Shown one piece after another: positions 11,299 through 21,769 of a DNA stretch of 33,913 bases. Below the pieces are notes generated by a model that saw nothing but the letters and a program-made list of their open reading frames with translations, was not told the DNA's origin and made no database searches. Position numbers and translations under genes: made by a program. This DNA comes from Brachionus koreanus (taxonomy: Eukaryota > Rotifera > Eurotatoria > Ploima > Brachionidae), in the NCBI GenBank assembly GCA_016987375.1, contig PJRA01000220.1:597808-631720 (forward strand), given 5' to 3'. Numbering within the stretch: position 1 is the stretch's first letter; each line of letters begins with the position of its first letter.

Positions 11299-13141
11299 CT
11301 AATATAGCAAATTTCGGTAAAATAAAGCACAGTTGGCCAATTTAAACTATTCTATTTCTTATAATTTTATCTTGAACGAAAAAAAGGGGGATTCTTTTAA
11401 GCGAACTAGAGACGAGCCATATCGACTCGACATTAAATTATAATTTTGTTTTTCATTGCTAACAAAATATAAAGACATAGATGATCATTTTTAGACGTAT
11501 GATAATGAGAATCACTAAATAAACATAATTTATTTGAGTTAATTACGTCGACGACGACAGTCTACTTAATTGTCATCGATCAAGTACATAAATGATGAAA
11601 GGTCAAGCAAGCTTAATACAACAAATATCGAACTAACTTACCTATTTTTTGAATTCTTCTGGCCTTGAATATTTATGCTAATTTATGAAAATTTAACTTT
11701 TTAACGTCCTACTAAATTTTATCATATTTTGTAACTCAATTTGGTTATTTATATTTTTTAACGAAATAAAAAATATGACTAAAAAAAAATTTTTTTTTAA
11801 GTGTTCATTTTTATTAATTTTTTTTTTATCCGAAATTTATTTGATATTTTCCGAGCATCCTTTGTTGACTAAGAAAAAACTAAATTATAATTACCTCTAT
11901 TAAAGCGTGAGTGAGACAATAGATCATTCATAGTAATATAGAAAAACTAAATTTAAATTATTGAGGAGCCGTTCTCTCTTCATAACTTAGGATGTAAGTA
12001 ATTTAGCTGCATTTTATCTTTAAAAAACAAACGACTCTTTTATCTAGAAATGCGAAAAGGCTTGCTATCAATAAGTATTATGCCATTTTATGTGTATAAA
12101 AAGATATTAAGCACATGCTTCAAAAAAATAATGAACGCTTGATCAATATGTCGAACAATAAAGCATAATAGAAGCAATGCAGCATATTTTGCTTCAAATC
12201 AAGCAAAACTAATAAAGCCTGTCGCTTTTTCTTTTTTTTTTCTAATTGAACAGACTCGTTATACATGACAAATTTATTGAATTTGGGTGGAAGACTAATG
12301 TTCAAATGTGTAATTAAAAGCTATTGTTAAGAGATGAGAATGTTTCGTAAAGCTAATTAAAATCGTTTTTTTTTTCTGAGGAGTATCTTGTGCATGAAAA
12401 CGAGAGAAAATGCTAGAAAAATCGATATCAGTGTCACTGCACTAGTATTTTTTATTCAAAACAACAATACTTTAAACTAATAAAAATAAAAACTAACCAT
12501 GAAAAACCGTGCAATTGTATTAGTATCCATATTTTCTAAGAATTGTTTGTTATGTAGTCAAGCCATTCGTACACGTAACTAAAACACTGTCAAATTCAGG
12601 ATTATGAACGGACTTGAAAAACAAAATTTTGACACTGTGCGTCAAATAAATACGACACTTAGAGGATTTGCCAAAATAATGAAAAAAAAATACTATTACG
12701 CAATTTTTTCTAATGTTGTTGTTGAATTATAATGAATTTAGCTTTGGACAAAATTTACAACACAACAACAACAAAAAAAGCTACATAAGTATGTTTGCCT
12801 AGCATAGTTTTTTGTTTTTTTTTTTGTTTTTTGAGTTTAGATATTTCGCTAATATTTGATCATAAAATAAAATAAATTGAATGCATACTTCTAGAGTCAT
12901 AACAATATTTCAAGTTTTGTTCTTCGTGGTGCAATTGTAATAATAGTAGTCATAGTTATTGTCTATGAAAAAAAAACGCATATTTAAATTATGAATGAAC
13001 CCGGAGAGCAACTAGAATAGAAGAGAGCTTTTATTTCAAAGCAATTATTGGATTTAAATGAAATTCTAGTCGAGACTCGTTCGCATAATATTATTCTTGA
13101 TTGTGTAATCTAGCTTAATTAATTTGCCTAGAGATATTCAT

Positions 13142-13156
13142 GGCCGCAACGCGGCC
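13142..13156. other. GC-rich perfect hairpin GGCCGC-AAC-GCGGCC
   Basis: A six-base perfect stem with a three-base loop made of G and C only, in DNA that is otherwise overwhelmingly A and T. It is followed by a short C run. Role unknown. Confidence 0.5.
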
Positions 13157-14921
13157 CCCGAAAGTTCTTATTCTATAAATAAACTCAACAATTGCTAACT
13201 CAAAAATAAACTAGTTGTATGTAATTTTCCCTCGCACTATGTATTCTAGAGCAGCACTAGCTAAAAAACATCGGCTTTATTCAATATTACGCAATTTTGT
13301 TTACTAACAACAAAACAAAACGCTAAGTGTAAATAGCAATTCGTCTACTTATTAAATATTATTAGGATGACTTGATATTGAACAAATTAACATTGAATTC
13401 ATATGAGTTAAATTAAATATGTAAAAGAGTATTATATATATAAATATATCAATAACAAAAACAAAAATACAGATCAAGTCTTAAATATAATACTTAATAA
13501 ACTTTAAAGCTAACAAAAAGAAGGTTGAAACTACAAATTGAGACAAAATTCAACAAAAAAAAATTTAAGTCTCTTTCAAAATGTTAAAATAAATCAATTT
13601 TTAATTAACATGAGGATTACAATTATTTATTTTAGGTAAAATTATCATTTTTAATTTAAAAAGTTTTGAATAATTTTACATTGATTGCTTCACTGTATTG
13701 AACATATGACTGACAATAAATTACTTTTGAAATATACTTTGTAAATCTTTAATTTAAATAAAATGAGCTTTAATAAAAATAGATCTTTAATGATTATATT
13801 GAATTAGAATAAACAACTGATGAAATAAATGTTCTGATCTGATTTATAAAAAAAAATAGAACTAGTTTTAGAGCAAAACAAAAAAAAAAAACAACAAACA
13901 TTTATTTAATTTTTTTCTACAGAAAGTAAAATGTAATTGTTTACATTAATTTCATTTTTCATTATTGATTTTCAAGTAAAAATTTTTTCAACTAAAAAAT
14001 TAAGAACTATTATCTTAAGAAAAAGATTTTATTTGTAATTAATTGAAAAGTTGTTAATAGACCACTTTTTAGAATTTCTTTTGTCTTTTAGTGAAATTAA
14101 ATTATTTTCAATGCTTGTTTTGATTGCTAATCGATTCACGATTTAGATCTAGAAAAGCTTTTAAACTAAATAGAGACAGGTGTATAAGCATGGAACCGAA
14201 TTCTTCTTTTTTTTTTTTTCTATTTCAATTTTTATTAAAATTTTGTTCAAAGAAAAAACTAACATCTGCTCCTCTCAAATATGAAATAAGCTAGCATTGA
14301 TATTGTTTAAATACTCGTGGCTTATTTCAAAATATTTCAATTAAAGAAAAGCTCTATGGCCAATTCAACAAAATAGTTCAAGGACCAGCTGTTTAAATTC
14401 CGAATTTTCAAATAGCTGATAAAATTGTGTCTTCATTTTATTTATGTTTATGTTTTTTTTGAAAGCTTTTAATTAAGCAGATATATTTTGCGTAAAACTC
14501 TATTAAAAGACATCAGGTTCTAATTTGCAAATAACCAAATTTACACAAAGCTTTAAAATTCTAGCATATTTTGCTTCAGAGTAGCTATTTTTTTCATTAA
14601 AAGACCCAAAGTTTTGATTGAAAATCATGATTTTTTTAGTATGTGGTTTCCGTTTATCTAAACGCTAGTCTAAATTAAAGTCATATTCTCATATAGTATA
14701 TTATGCAGCAAGCGAATGATTAATCGATTCATTCAAAAAGCAGCAACAGTTGTTTTTTCTGTATTCCCTTCTATATTTAATTAATATTTTTTCTTCTAAA
14801 AGCTGACACATTTGACTACAATAACAGAGTTTTTTTTTAAATTTAATTTTACGAGAGTGTTTTCTCATTCACCTTTTAAGTTCAACCTTAAGCAGAAATT
14901 GTACACAATAAACAAATTTTA

Positions 14922-14933
14922 ATGTTAGAATGA
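14922..14933 (+). promoter_or_regulatory. Three-codon upstream ORF overlapping the zinc-finger start (ATGA)
   Basis: ATG TTA GAA TGA begins at 14922, and its stop codon shares bases with the main ATG at 14930. If it lies in the transcript leader, a scanning ribosome would meet it first, so it could lower or gate translation of the zinc-finger protein through reinitiation. The transcript start is unknown. Confidence 0.4.
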
Positions 14934-16429
14934 AGATAATGAACATGAGAGTGATGCGAATACTGGATTTATTCAATTCAAAGTTTAAATGTGTAATTTG
15001 CCGTAAGCGTCTACGATACAAAGCTGATGAAATAATGCACTCGGAAATTATTCACAATCAAAGCAATAGAACAAATGGCTGTCCCTTTTGTGGTCAAATA
15101 TTTCGATCATCATTTATTCTAAGAAAGCACTTAATGAAAATTCATCTGGATGAAAGGCCATATAAATGCCGCATTTGTGGAAAAAAATTTTCCCAATTTT
15201 TTCATTTAAAGAAACACTGTAAGACACATTTATCAATAAAAATGCCTTTTTACAACATGATTGCCTATGAAAATTCTAAAATTGAAGCTATAACTAGAAA
15301 AAATCAAAACAATGAGCAATTTTTTATAATTGTTGGTGTCAATTTAAATAAATGTGGTCAATGTAATTGCAATTTCATATCTGGCTGTGAATACTTGATT
15401 CATATTTGGACAAAACATATGAAAAGTGACTGCTTTACGTGCTGGCAATGTCGGTGTAAATTCCCGTCTTCTGAAGATCTCCTGTTTCATTTAGGCGAAC
15501 ATGTAGATGAGAAAATATTCAAGTGCTCACTATGCCTGAAAGAAAAAACCATTTATTTCAGCACATATGAAAAAGCCCAAGATCACTATTTAGAGTATCA
15601 CCATAAACCAAAGTACAAGTCTTCTTTCAAACTAATTTGCTACATCTGTAATGAATACATTAATGAAACACAAATTTCCAGTCACTATAAAAACTGCAAT
15701 CCAAAATCAAAATTTGATTTTGTTTGCACAGATTGTAATTTAACTTTTAACGACAAGCACTTATTTGACTTGCATAAAATACAGCATAAATTTTTAAAAG
15801 ATCAAGCTAGCAATTTTAATAGAAGCTATCTAATTGACTCTTTGATCAGTCCAAATCAAAATGCCAAAAATGTAACCAGTCTAAAAATTGATGATATTGC
15901 TTTGAGAATTTTGTCAATGAAGCAGAAAAAAATTGACTTTGAAAGAGAAGAAACTCTGGTACAATATTCACCATTTTTGATTCATCCTTACGAGAAATGT
16001 CCAGCTAGCTTAAACAATACAACAATTAAATTGCCCAGTGCAAGACATAACTTTCCCATCGAGCTAACCAAATTTATGTTTGAAAGAAAATATTTGGATG
16101 ATCAACTTTTATTGAAAGAAAATTTAAGAAAATTTTCTTTAAGCTATTTGAATCAAATAAATCCAGTAAACCAATGTGAACTATGTGGATTTTCGTTTAA
16201 ATCAATTTATGAGCTAAGCTCTCACAAATTCTTGCATTTTACCTCAAATAACAAACGACCATTACGTTGTCACTTATGCTTGGTTACATTTTCAAAGATT
16301 GATCAACTTAAACGTCACATGATTGTGCATCAAGTAAAAGAACAAGACTCCGTTTGTCAAATTTGCTTTTCATCTTTTTCTAGAAAACAAGACCTTGACC
16401 GTCATTTACTGTTTCATTCCAAAAAATAA
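14930..16429 (+). CDS. Multi-C2H2 zinc-finger protein, single exon
   Basis: 499 residues, start ATG at 14930 with an in-frame TAA upstream (14909-14911). About eleven C2H2-type fingers are visible. First-cysteine positions are roughly 21, 51, 79, 142, 170, 199, 237 (ends in C, so C2HC-like), 266, 416, 447 and 476. Only fingers 2 and 3 are joined by a canonical-like linker (HLDERPYKC). A finger-free stretch of about 130 residues (about 285-413) separates the first eight from the last three. This layout is typical of sequence-specific DNA-binding proteins in the nucleus, but the spacing varies and some fingers may bind RNA or protein. No KRAB, ZAD, BTB or SCAN domain is seen. No orthologue is recognised. 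AATAAA overlaps the stop codon. Confidence 0.85.
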   Translation: MKIMNMRVMRILDLFNSKFKCVICRKRLRYKADEIMHSEIIHNQSNRTNGCPFCGQIFRSSFILRKHLMKIHLDERPYKCRICGKKFSQFFHLKKHCKTHLSIKMPFYNMIAYENSKIEAITRKNQNNEQFFIIVGVNLNKCGQCNCNFISGCEYLIHIWTKHMKSDCFTCWQCRCKFPSSEDLLFHLGEHVDEKIFKCSLCLKEKTIYFSTYEKAQDHYLEYHHKPKYKSSFKLICYICNEYINETQISSHYKNCNPKSKFDFVCTDCNLTFNDKHLFDLHKIQHKFLKDQASNFNRSYLIDSLISPNQNAKNVTSLKIDDIALRILSMKQKKIDFEREETLVQYSPFLIHPYEKCPASLNNTTIKLPSARHNFPIELTKFMFERKYLDDQLLLKENLRKFSLSYLNQINPVNQCELCGFSFKSIYELSSHKFLHFTSNNKRPLRCHLCLVTFSKIDQLKRHMIVHQVKEQDSVCQICFSSFSRKQDLDRHLLFHSKK

Positions 16430-16430
16430 A
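16425..16430 (+). terminator. Poly(A) signal overlapping the zinc-finger stop codon
   Basis: AATAAA at 16425-16430 includes the TAA stop of the zinc-finger gene. If it is used, the 3' UTR would be only a few tens of bases. Confidence 0.4.
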
Positions 16431-16724
16431 GCTCTAAAAATTATTAATTTCTTTATTTTTTGTTATCAATTTAAATTTCATAAATATCATCGAAACACCA
16501 TCTGTTACATGTTAAAATATTCTTTACTTTCACTGCATGCTCGAAAGACATGTTCTAAGACTTGATTTTAGTGTAAAATTGAATTTTTTTTTTTCAAAAA
16601 ACCAAAAAATCAAAAAATTATTTTTTCTAAATTTTATTCTTTTGATCCAAAGTTTCATCAAATACATTATTTGAGATACTACTTAGAAATTTTTCTCAAA
16701 AATTTATTTAAACTAAAATCTTGA

Positions 16725-16840
16725 TTTCAAAGTATGTTTTGGCGCAACATAGGCCAAGTTGCGTTTTGGTTTTTGATAGAGCATGACTCAGAGCAACAAC
16801 TTCAACATTAGTCCCTTGAAACTATTTTAAACTGTTGATG
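16725..16840 (-). mobile_element. Possible Ty3/gypsy RNase H scrap
   Basis: On the minus strand one frame reads EVVALSHALSKTKTQLGLCC, which resembles the VIAYASRxLSKTExxYG stretch in the middle of gypsy RNase H domains. This is the part missing from the gypsy remnant at 21.2-21.75 kb. The segment is short and its flanks do not continue the similarity, so this is a weak call. Confidence 0.3.
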
Positions 16841-17128
16841 AAAAACAAGAAAAAATTTATTCATCTTTTGTTTGCTTCACTCGCCAGGATATTTCATTAA
16901 AGATTCTGAATTAGAAAAAAAAATTTTAAAAATAATGAAATTTTTTTTCTTAATTTTTTCTAAATTTTTGACCAAAAAAAAACTCGGCTTTTAATTTAAG
17001 GCTTAAATATGCATCTTACAAAAGAATTTTTAATTATATTTCAAGATGATCAGACTGGTTTTCGGTCAGTTCATCTTCATATTTTATACAACTTGAGCCT
17101 AAAGCTAATGACAAAAAATTTTTATGCT

Positions 17129-17229
17129 NNNNNNNNNNNNNNNNNNNNNNNNNNNNNNNNNNNNNNNNNNNNNNNNNNNNNNNNNNNNNNNNNNNNNNNN
17201 NNNNNNNNNNNNNNNNNNNNNNNNNNNNN
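17129..17229. other. Assembly gap (101 N)
   Basis: A run of 101 undetermined bases. The true length of the missing DNA is unknown. Open frames crossing it are meaningless. Confidence 0.99.
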
Positions 17230-17668
17230 TATTATAAAATTATTTTATCTTCATTGAAAAAAAGTATTAAAAAAGATTTAATTAAAAGGGTCAACAAAAG
17301 TCATCCGGTTTTTGAGTGTTAAATTTTTAAGCTCCCAAATTTCTACTCAAATTAAAATTGCATCCTCAATATGATCTACCAGTAATTTTGGAAACAAAAA
17401 AAATGAAAACACAAATTTTATATGATGTAAATTTTGTTAATTAAAAAATATTGTATTTAATACACAGACAACCATAATTTAATCGACATAAAAAACGGTT
17501 TTAAACTAAACAATAAATTAAGAAAAAAATGTTTTTTCAAAAAAAAACTTTTAACACAATCAAAAACTTTAACCTCAATGTATCTATTCCTTTAATTTAA
17601 TAGTAAATTCTGTTCTCGCAATCTCCTAAAAAAGAGAACATGTAAAAATAGAAACTAAATTTATAAGC

Positions 17669-18463
17669 TCAAAGTTTTACATTATTATTTGTATCTAATA
17701 AAACATCCCAAACGTCACAGGCAAAATTGTTCAAGATAGAAAGTAGTTTATTGATATTTTCGTCATTCATTTGATCATTCTCCATCTCAAAGTCATGTGG
17801 TGGATAGTGTTTTTTGAACGATGAATAACTGCTCCAAACAGTCATTGAACTTTTTGCTTTTAGATAAGCTGACTTGTGAAATTTAAAATTGGCAATTTCA
17901 AATCCATTTAAATAACTAATAAGCTGAAAATTTCCAATTTCTACTTCCGAATCTGTTGTGTTTGCTAAGCGAATACATTTTTTATTAAAGTCATGTTCAA
18001 AAATGTCTATTTGATTAGACTTAATCATATTTTCTGCAAAATCAGTTTGTACTGATACACTTGAAGTTGGACTTATTAACTCCAAATTACTAGAAATCAA
18101 TCTATATATTTTACGAATGTCTGAAGAAATAGTTTTGAGACTTTTAATTAAAGCTAAATGCGACATTTTACATAGATTGTTTGATTTTTTTTTAGATTGT
18201 GTCTTGGATTTTTTTAGCACTTTATCTCTATTCTTCGCCTCGAATTTGAACTGGTCATAATCAACTAACAAATTGTTATATTTTAAACTTATTTCATTAA
18301 GTTCTCTTTCTAAGTGTATTTTTTGTTCGAGTTGTTTTATCATCCAGTTTAATTGCAATTGTTTTGAAGAACTATTGTTGACGAGTTGAAGAATTTCTTC
18401 CAATGAATTATCACTCAATTGTCCATTTGCTTTAGAAACTTGAGGAATATCAAGTTCACTCAT
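17669..18463 (-). CDS. Short coiled-coil protein with a lamin-tail-like domain, single exon
   Basis: 264 residues from a true ATG at 18463. Residues about 15-85 are heptad-like and charged (coiled coil), followed by a basic stretch KKSKTQSKKKS (about 84-94) that could be a nuclear localisation signal. Residues about 152-258 match the Ig-fold lamin tail pattern: CIRLANTTDSEVEIGNFQL, then FKFHKSAYLKAKSSMTVWSS, then YPPHDF. Lamin tails carry closely similar elements (IRLxNxS, GxWQL, YxFPPxxxLKAGxxVTIWA, PPxDLVW). A full lamin rod (about 350 residues) is absent and there is no obvious CaaX box, since it ends NNNVKL. It is closer to LMNTD1-type lamin-tail proteins than to lamins. Role unknown; chromatin or nuclear-envelope contact is only a family-based guess. 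It lies about 550 bases downstream of RFWD3 on the same strand. Confidence 0.65.
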   Translation of the reverse strand: MSELDIPQVSKANGQLSDNSLEEILQLVNNSSSKQLQLNWMIKQLEQKIHLERELNEISLKYNNLLVDYDQFKFEAKNRDKVLKKSKTQSKKKSNNLCKMSHLALIKSLKTISSDIRKIYRLISSNLELISPTSSVSVQTDFAENMIKSNQIDIFEHDFNKKCIRLANTTDSEVEIGNFQLISYLNGFEIANFKFHKSAYLKAKSSMTVWSSYSSFKKHYPPHDFEMENDQMNDENINKLLSILNNFACDVWDVLLDTNNNVKL

Positions 18464-18991
18464 TTTTTGATTTCTATTTAATTTGAAATTAGTATGATGT
18501 GATTTTGAGTTGAATAGATTTTTAAGAAATGCTTTATAGCTGTGAAATTCTTAGACTAATGAAGCAATTTTAATTGTCTTGAAATATAAATGGATGAATA
18601 AAAAGCTAAATTTTCAATACCTGATTGCAAACATTGATTTTTTCAATAGCAAATAAAATTTCAAGTTTATTCATCAAAAGAGCTTTTTGGTATTTTTTTT
18701 TATAGAACTAGCGGCCAAGCATAAAGTAACAAAAAGAGAAAAATTTTTTTTATTCTATTTTTAGGAGGTATGATTTTTTAGCTTGAAATTTTTTTTATTC
18801 TAAAAAAATTGATCAAATTTTAAAATTCAAAAAAAATTTTTTTTAAATTAAATATTATTTTCTCGATCACTGATTAGAATTTAAAAAAATAACTTGATAC
18901 TTTATTTATTAATCGTAATAGAAAATTAAACTATTTACATAAAAAAATAAAAAAAAAATTATTCTAAATTTGGTGCTGAAAAATACGATTT
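18464..18991. other. Spacer between RFWD3 and the lamin-tail gene
   Basis: A/T-rich with no gene visible. It should contain the promoter of the lamin-tail gene and the 3' flank of RFWD3. Confidence 0.5.
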
Positions 18992-18997
18992 TTTATT
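18992..18997 (-). terminator. Poly(A) signal of RFWD3
   Basis: AATAAA on the minus strand 22 bases past the RFWD3 stop codon, implying a very short 3' UTR. Confidence 0.5.
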
Positions 18998-19018
18998 TAA
19001 TTTTATACAAACTATGCA

Positions 19019-20854
19019 TTAATTTTTTCTAAATATTCTTAGTTGTTTTTCGGTCAAAGTGCTCAAATAAAAATTATCCTTGTAGCCAAAAGGATAAATG
19101 TCCAAAATGTCATTTTGATTGCTTAGTTTGCAGCATGTCTCACCATTGGTTACATCCCAAATAATGGCACTTTTGCTCGACTCGCAAGGAACACTTGCAT
19201 AAAGTTGAGACTCTAAGCAAAACAGTCTAGATCTAGCAAGCATCTTTTGAACCCTTGATCCATTATAGCTTTGAATGTAATTCAAAGCATAACAACTTTC
19301 AGTTGTTTCAGGATTATTTTTTTTCAAAAATTCATATACTATGTGTCTAACAGTTGGATATTTTTGCGTGGGTCTAGTGCTCACAAGTACATGGCCCGTG
19401 TTTGTTTCAATTGAACAGCTCATTATATTAGATTCCATTAGCAAAGAGTGACATGTAAAATCCTCGCTTGATTCATGACTTTCGTAGAAAGCTATTTTAT
19501 CTAATTGAGCCACAAGTAGTCCTGGTTTGGCAAAATTTTCACTCCTAGGAACATAGTTTAGATTGCACACTGGAGAAAAACTGCTCATGTCAGAATTGAG
19601 AATTTGCACATGTTTATCTATTTTACGACGATCGAATAGCAAAACATGACCATTCGCTAGGCCTGCATAGAAATAAAATGGATTGTCTTGGTTGAAAACA
19701 CAGCTCCATATAGGATGCGGACATTCGTAGCTGTGTATGGGTCTATTTGATGTTATGTTGGTCAATTTTATTGTTTTATCAAGACTACATGTTAACAATA
19801 TCTCGTCGTTATATTGGGAACAAAGAGACATGTCTCTGATCAATTTACTGTGAATTGGAACATATTGAGACAGTTTGTAATCTAGAAAATTAATTTTTTT
19901 GATTCCGAAGCCCGGAAACATTGGCGTATTAGATGGCTGTGAGGCTAGCAAGGCCAAATTTCTTTGACTAAAACTTAGAACACGACAGCCACCATTGGCA
20001 TTCTTTTAGGAAATAAATAATTTCTAAATATTAAAGTAAAAATTTTTAAAAAATTTTACATCCGTCAATTGAATCATTTTTTCTTGGCTAAAATTCATCT
20101 TATTTGTTTTATCAGATAGCAAAATTGATCGTTGAGTTGAAGTATTATTATGGTCATTTCCGACAGAATTAAATTTTTCCATTAGCGTGTTGTATCTTTG
20201 CTGCAAAATAGACAATTCATCACGAACTAATTGAAATCTCAATTTAAACTCAGATATTTCAATTTCGGATTTTTTTCTCAATTGTTTTTCATTTTCTAAA
20301 TCTTTGAGAGCCTTTTCCAGTTCGGATGTGTCAATGACTTTAATAGACTTGGCATAAATGCGCCTAATATCACTTCGTTTAGATTGGCGATTGCACTGAG
20401 GACCTTTTTTTTTAAATAAGAAAAAAAAAATAGTTTTTTTCTTCAAGTAAAAAAAAATTAAACTACATTTAGGAACATTTTTTATCCAACGTTCAATGCA
20501 TGCTTCGCCAAATAGATGGCCACATTTCAAACAAACTAAACGATGGGCTCCTGAGTTTGTCCATGGTTCAAGGCATATTGAACACGTTTCTTCTTCTACT
20601 GCTTCAGATTCTTCGTTTTCCTTGTTGTTTGCTTTAGAGTCTTTGATATTTGAGTCAGAATTAAGACGCGGTATTTTAGCTCTTAGTTCATTGAAAGAAT
20701 CATCATCTTCTCCGTTCTCTTCTTCCTCATTTTCATCTAGCTCTATAACTTCGTCTGGCTCCTGATTTACCAAACCAAGTTCATTTGAATCTGAATTAGT
20801 TGCCGAATTACTGAGAACACTTCCAAAATTTTGACCGAATGTAAATAAACTCAT
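19019..20854 (-). CDS. RFWD3: E3 ubiquitin-protein ligase RFWD3 (three exons)
   Basis: RFWD3 (FANCW) is a RING E3 ligase that ubiquitylates RPA and RAD51 at stalled forks and promotes inter-strand crosslink repair. Exons are 20854-20467, 20403-20060 and 20002-19019; introns are 63 and 57 bp, both GT-AG. The product is 571 aa (human 774). An acidic N-terminus is followed by a RING (C91, C94, C111, H113, C119, C130, C133; CSICLEPW, CGHLFG, then KCPQC formed across intron 1). Next come a coiled coil of about 80 residues and a C-terminal WD40-type propeller with FPGFG, CSLDKTIKLT, YAGLANGH and DIYPFGYKDNFYLSTLTEK, which align along the human protein. The start is the first ATG (MSLFTFGQ). The N-terminus is shorter than in vertebrates. 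The acceptor of intron 1 is A-rich with almost no pyrimidine tract. Confidence 0.93.
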
Positions 20855-21189
20855 TATTATAGGATAAAACAAAACTACATAATTTTAAAGTTAACTCACA
20901 CTTACGGAAGGTTAGTTATAAAAATCAGAAAAAAAATGATTCTTTTAAACTATATTAGCATAAATTATTTATTGCAGCTATAATAATAATCTATCACAAA
21001 TAAGTGTAAAAAATTTGAATGAAAAATTTTTATTTTCAACAATTCGGTTGATATTTTTTTTATTAATAAAAAATTAAATTAAAATTTTGAATATTTATTT
21101 GTTTTTATTTATTTATATGTGTCTGTTGCAATTACACAAAGTGGTAGGATATTCAATATATCTTGATTCGAAACTTTCATTATATTCTT
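20855..21189. other. RFWD3 5' flank
   Basis: Holds the presumed RFWD3 promoter. No specific element was recognised; the rest is A/T runs up to the gypsy remnant. Confidence 0.4.
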
Positions 21190-21752
21190 TGTAATACACC
21201 TCACGTATCACTTAAAATCTTTCGATAGCAACATCTTTTCAATCAGTTTGCTTGCTGTACATTATGGTATTTAGTGCCAGCACAGGCAGACTGATAGCGT
21301 CTGCGTTTAAGTGTTGTGTCTCTTTCCTATGGACAATCTCAAAATCATAAGCTTTTAAATAGATAGCCATTTAGCGTCGCAATGAAGAATAAATTTTTTA
21401 TTCCAAACCGGTTGTCTAAGGACAGGTTCTAATGTGTGAGGATGGCTTTCAGTTTTCGAACGATTCATGTTGAGGCTTTCCCCATTCGAATTTAAAATCT
21501 TTTTTAACCAAGTCATACAATGGTTTTGCAATTTTTGCAAAATCTTACGAAGATTCTATAATAACTGCATAATCCTAAAAAACATTGAACTTGTTTAACC
21601 TTTTTTGGAGGTTTTCTTTTTTTTATGGTCTCAATTTTAGAGGCATCCATTTCTATAGTTGATCCTGAAACTATATGACCAATAACCTTAACCTTTTTGG
21701 CGAACCATTCTCTGCAACCAAAATTTAATGAAGAATTAATCAATAATAACAC
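21190..21752 (-). mobile_element. Ty3/gypsy pol remnant with internal deletion
   Basis: On the minus strand the RT thumb/connection region is clear: EWFAKKVKVIGHIVSG, KIETIKKRKPPK, VQCFLGLCSYYRIFV. After frameshifts come pieces matching FEWG and LRQPVWNKKFILHCDAKW, the start of the RNase H domain. Sequence then jumps to KAYDFEIVHRKETQHLNADA (about 21275-21355), the end of RNase H. About 90 central residues are missing. Stops and shifts make it inactive. No gag, protease, integrase or RT active site remains. Confidence 0.85.
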
Positions 21753-21769
21753 AAATATACTTTTAGATA

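Larger units (their letters stand above)
10467..14929. other. 4.5-kb intergenic region between divergent Ski-family and zinc-finger genes
   Basis: No gene, RNA or transposon remnant was recognised. Both flanking genes point outward, so it should contain their promoters and 5' regions. Two subregions, about 11150-11660 and 12880-13300, are less homopolymeric and carry palindromic motifs, which might mark regulatory DNA. A short (TTG)n/(CAA)n pair lies near 12715-12775. Short open frames here, such as the 61-codon one at 12120-12305 minus, look like chance. Confidence 0.5.
16430..17668. other. Intergenic stretch with a sequence gap
   Basis: Holds the doubtful gypsy RNase H scrap (about 16725-16840) and the run of N listed separately. 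Otherwise A/T-rich with no recognised feature. Confidence 0.5.

Noticed and set aside
12120..12305. 61-codon minus-strand frame
   Set aside because: Short, Lys/Leu-biased, no splice context or family resemblance; expected by chance in this composition.
17009..17257. Open frame across 17009-17257
   Set aside because: It runs through the 101-N gap, and the flanking residues show no protein pattern.
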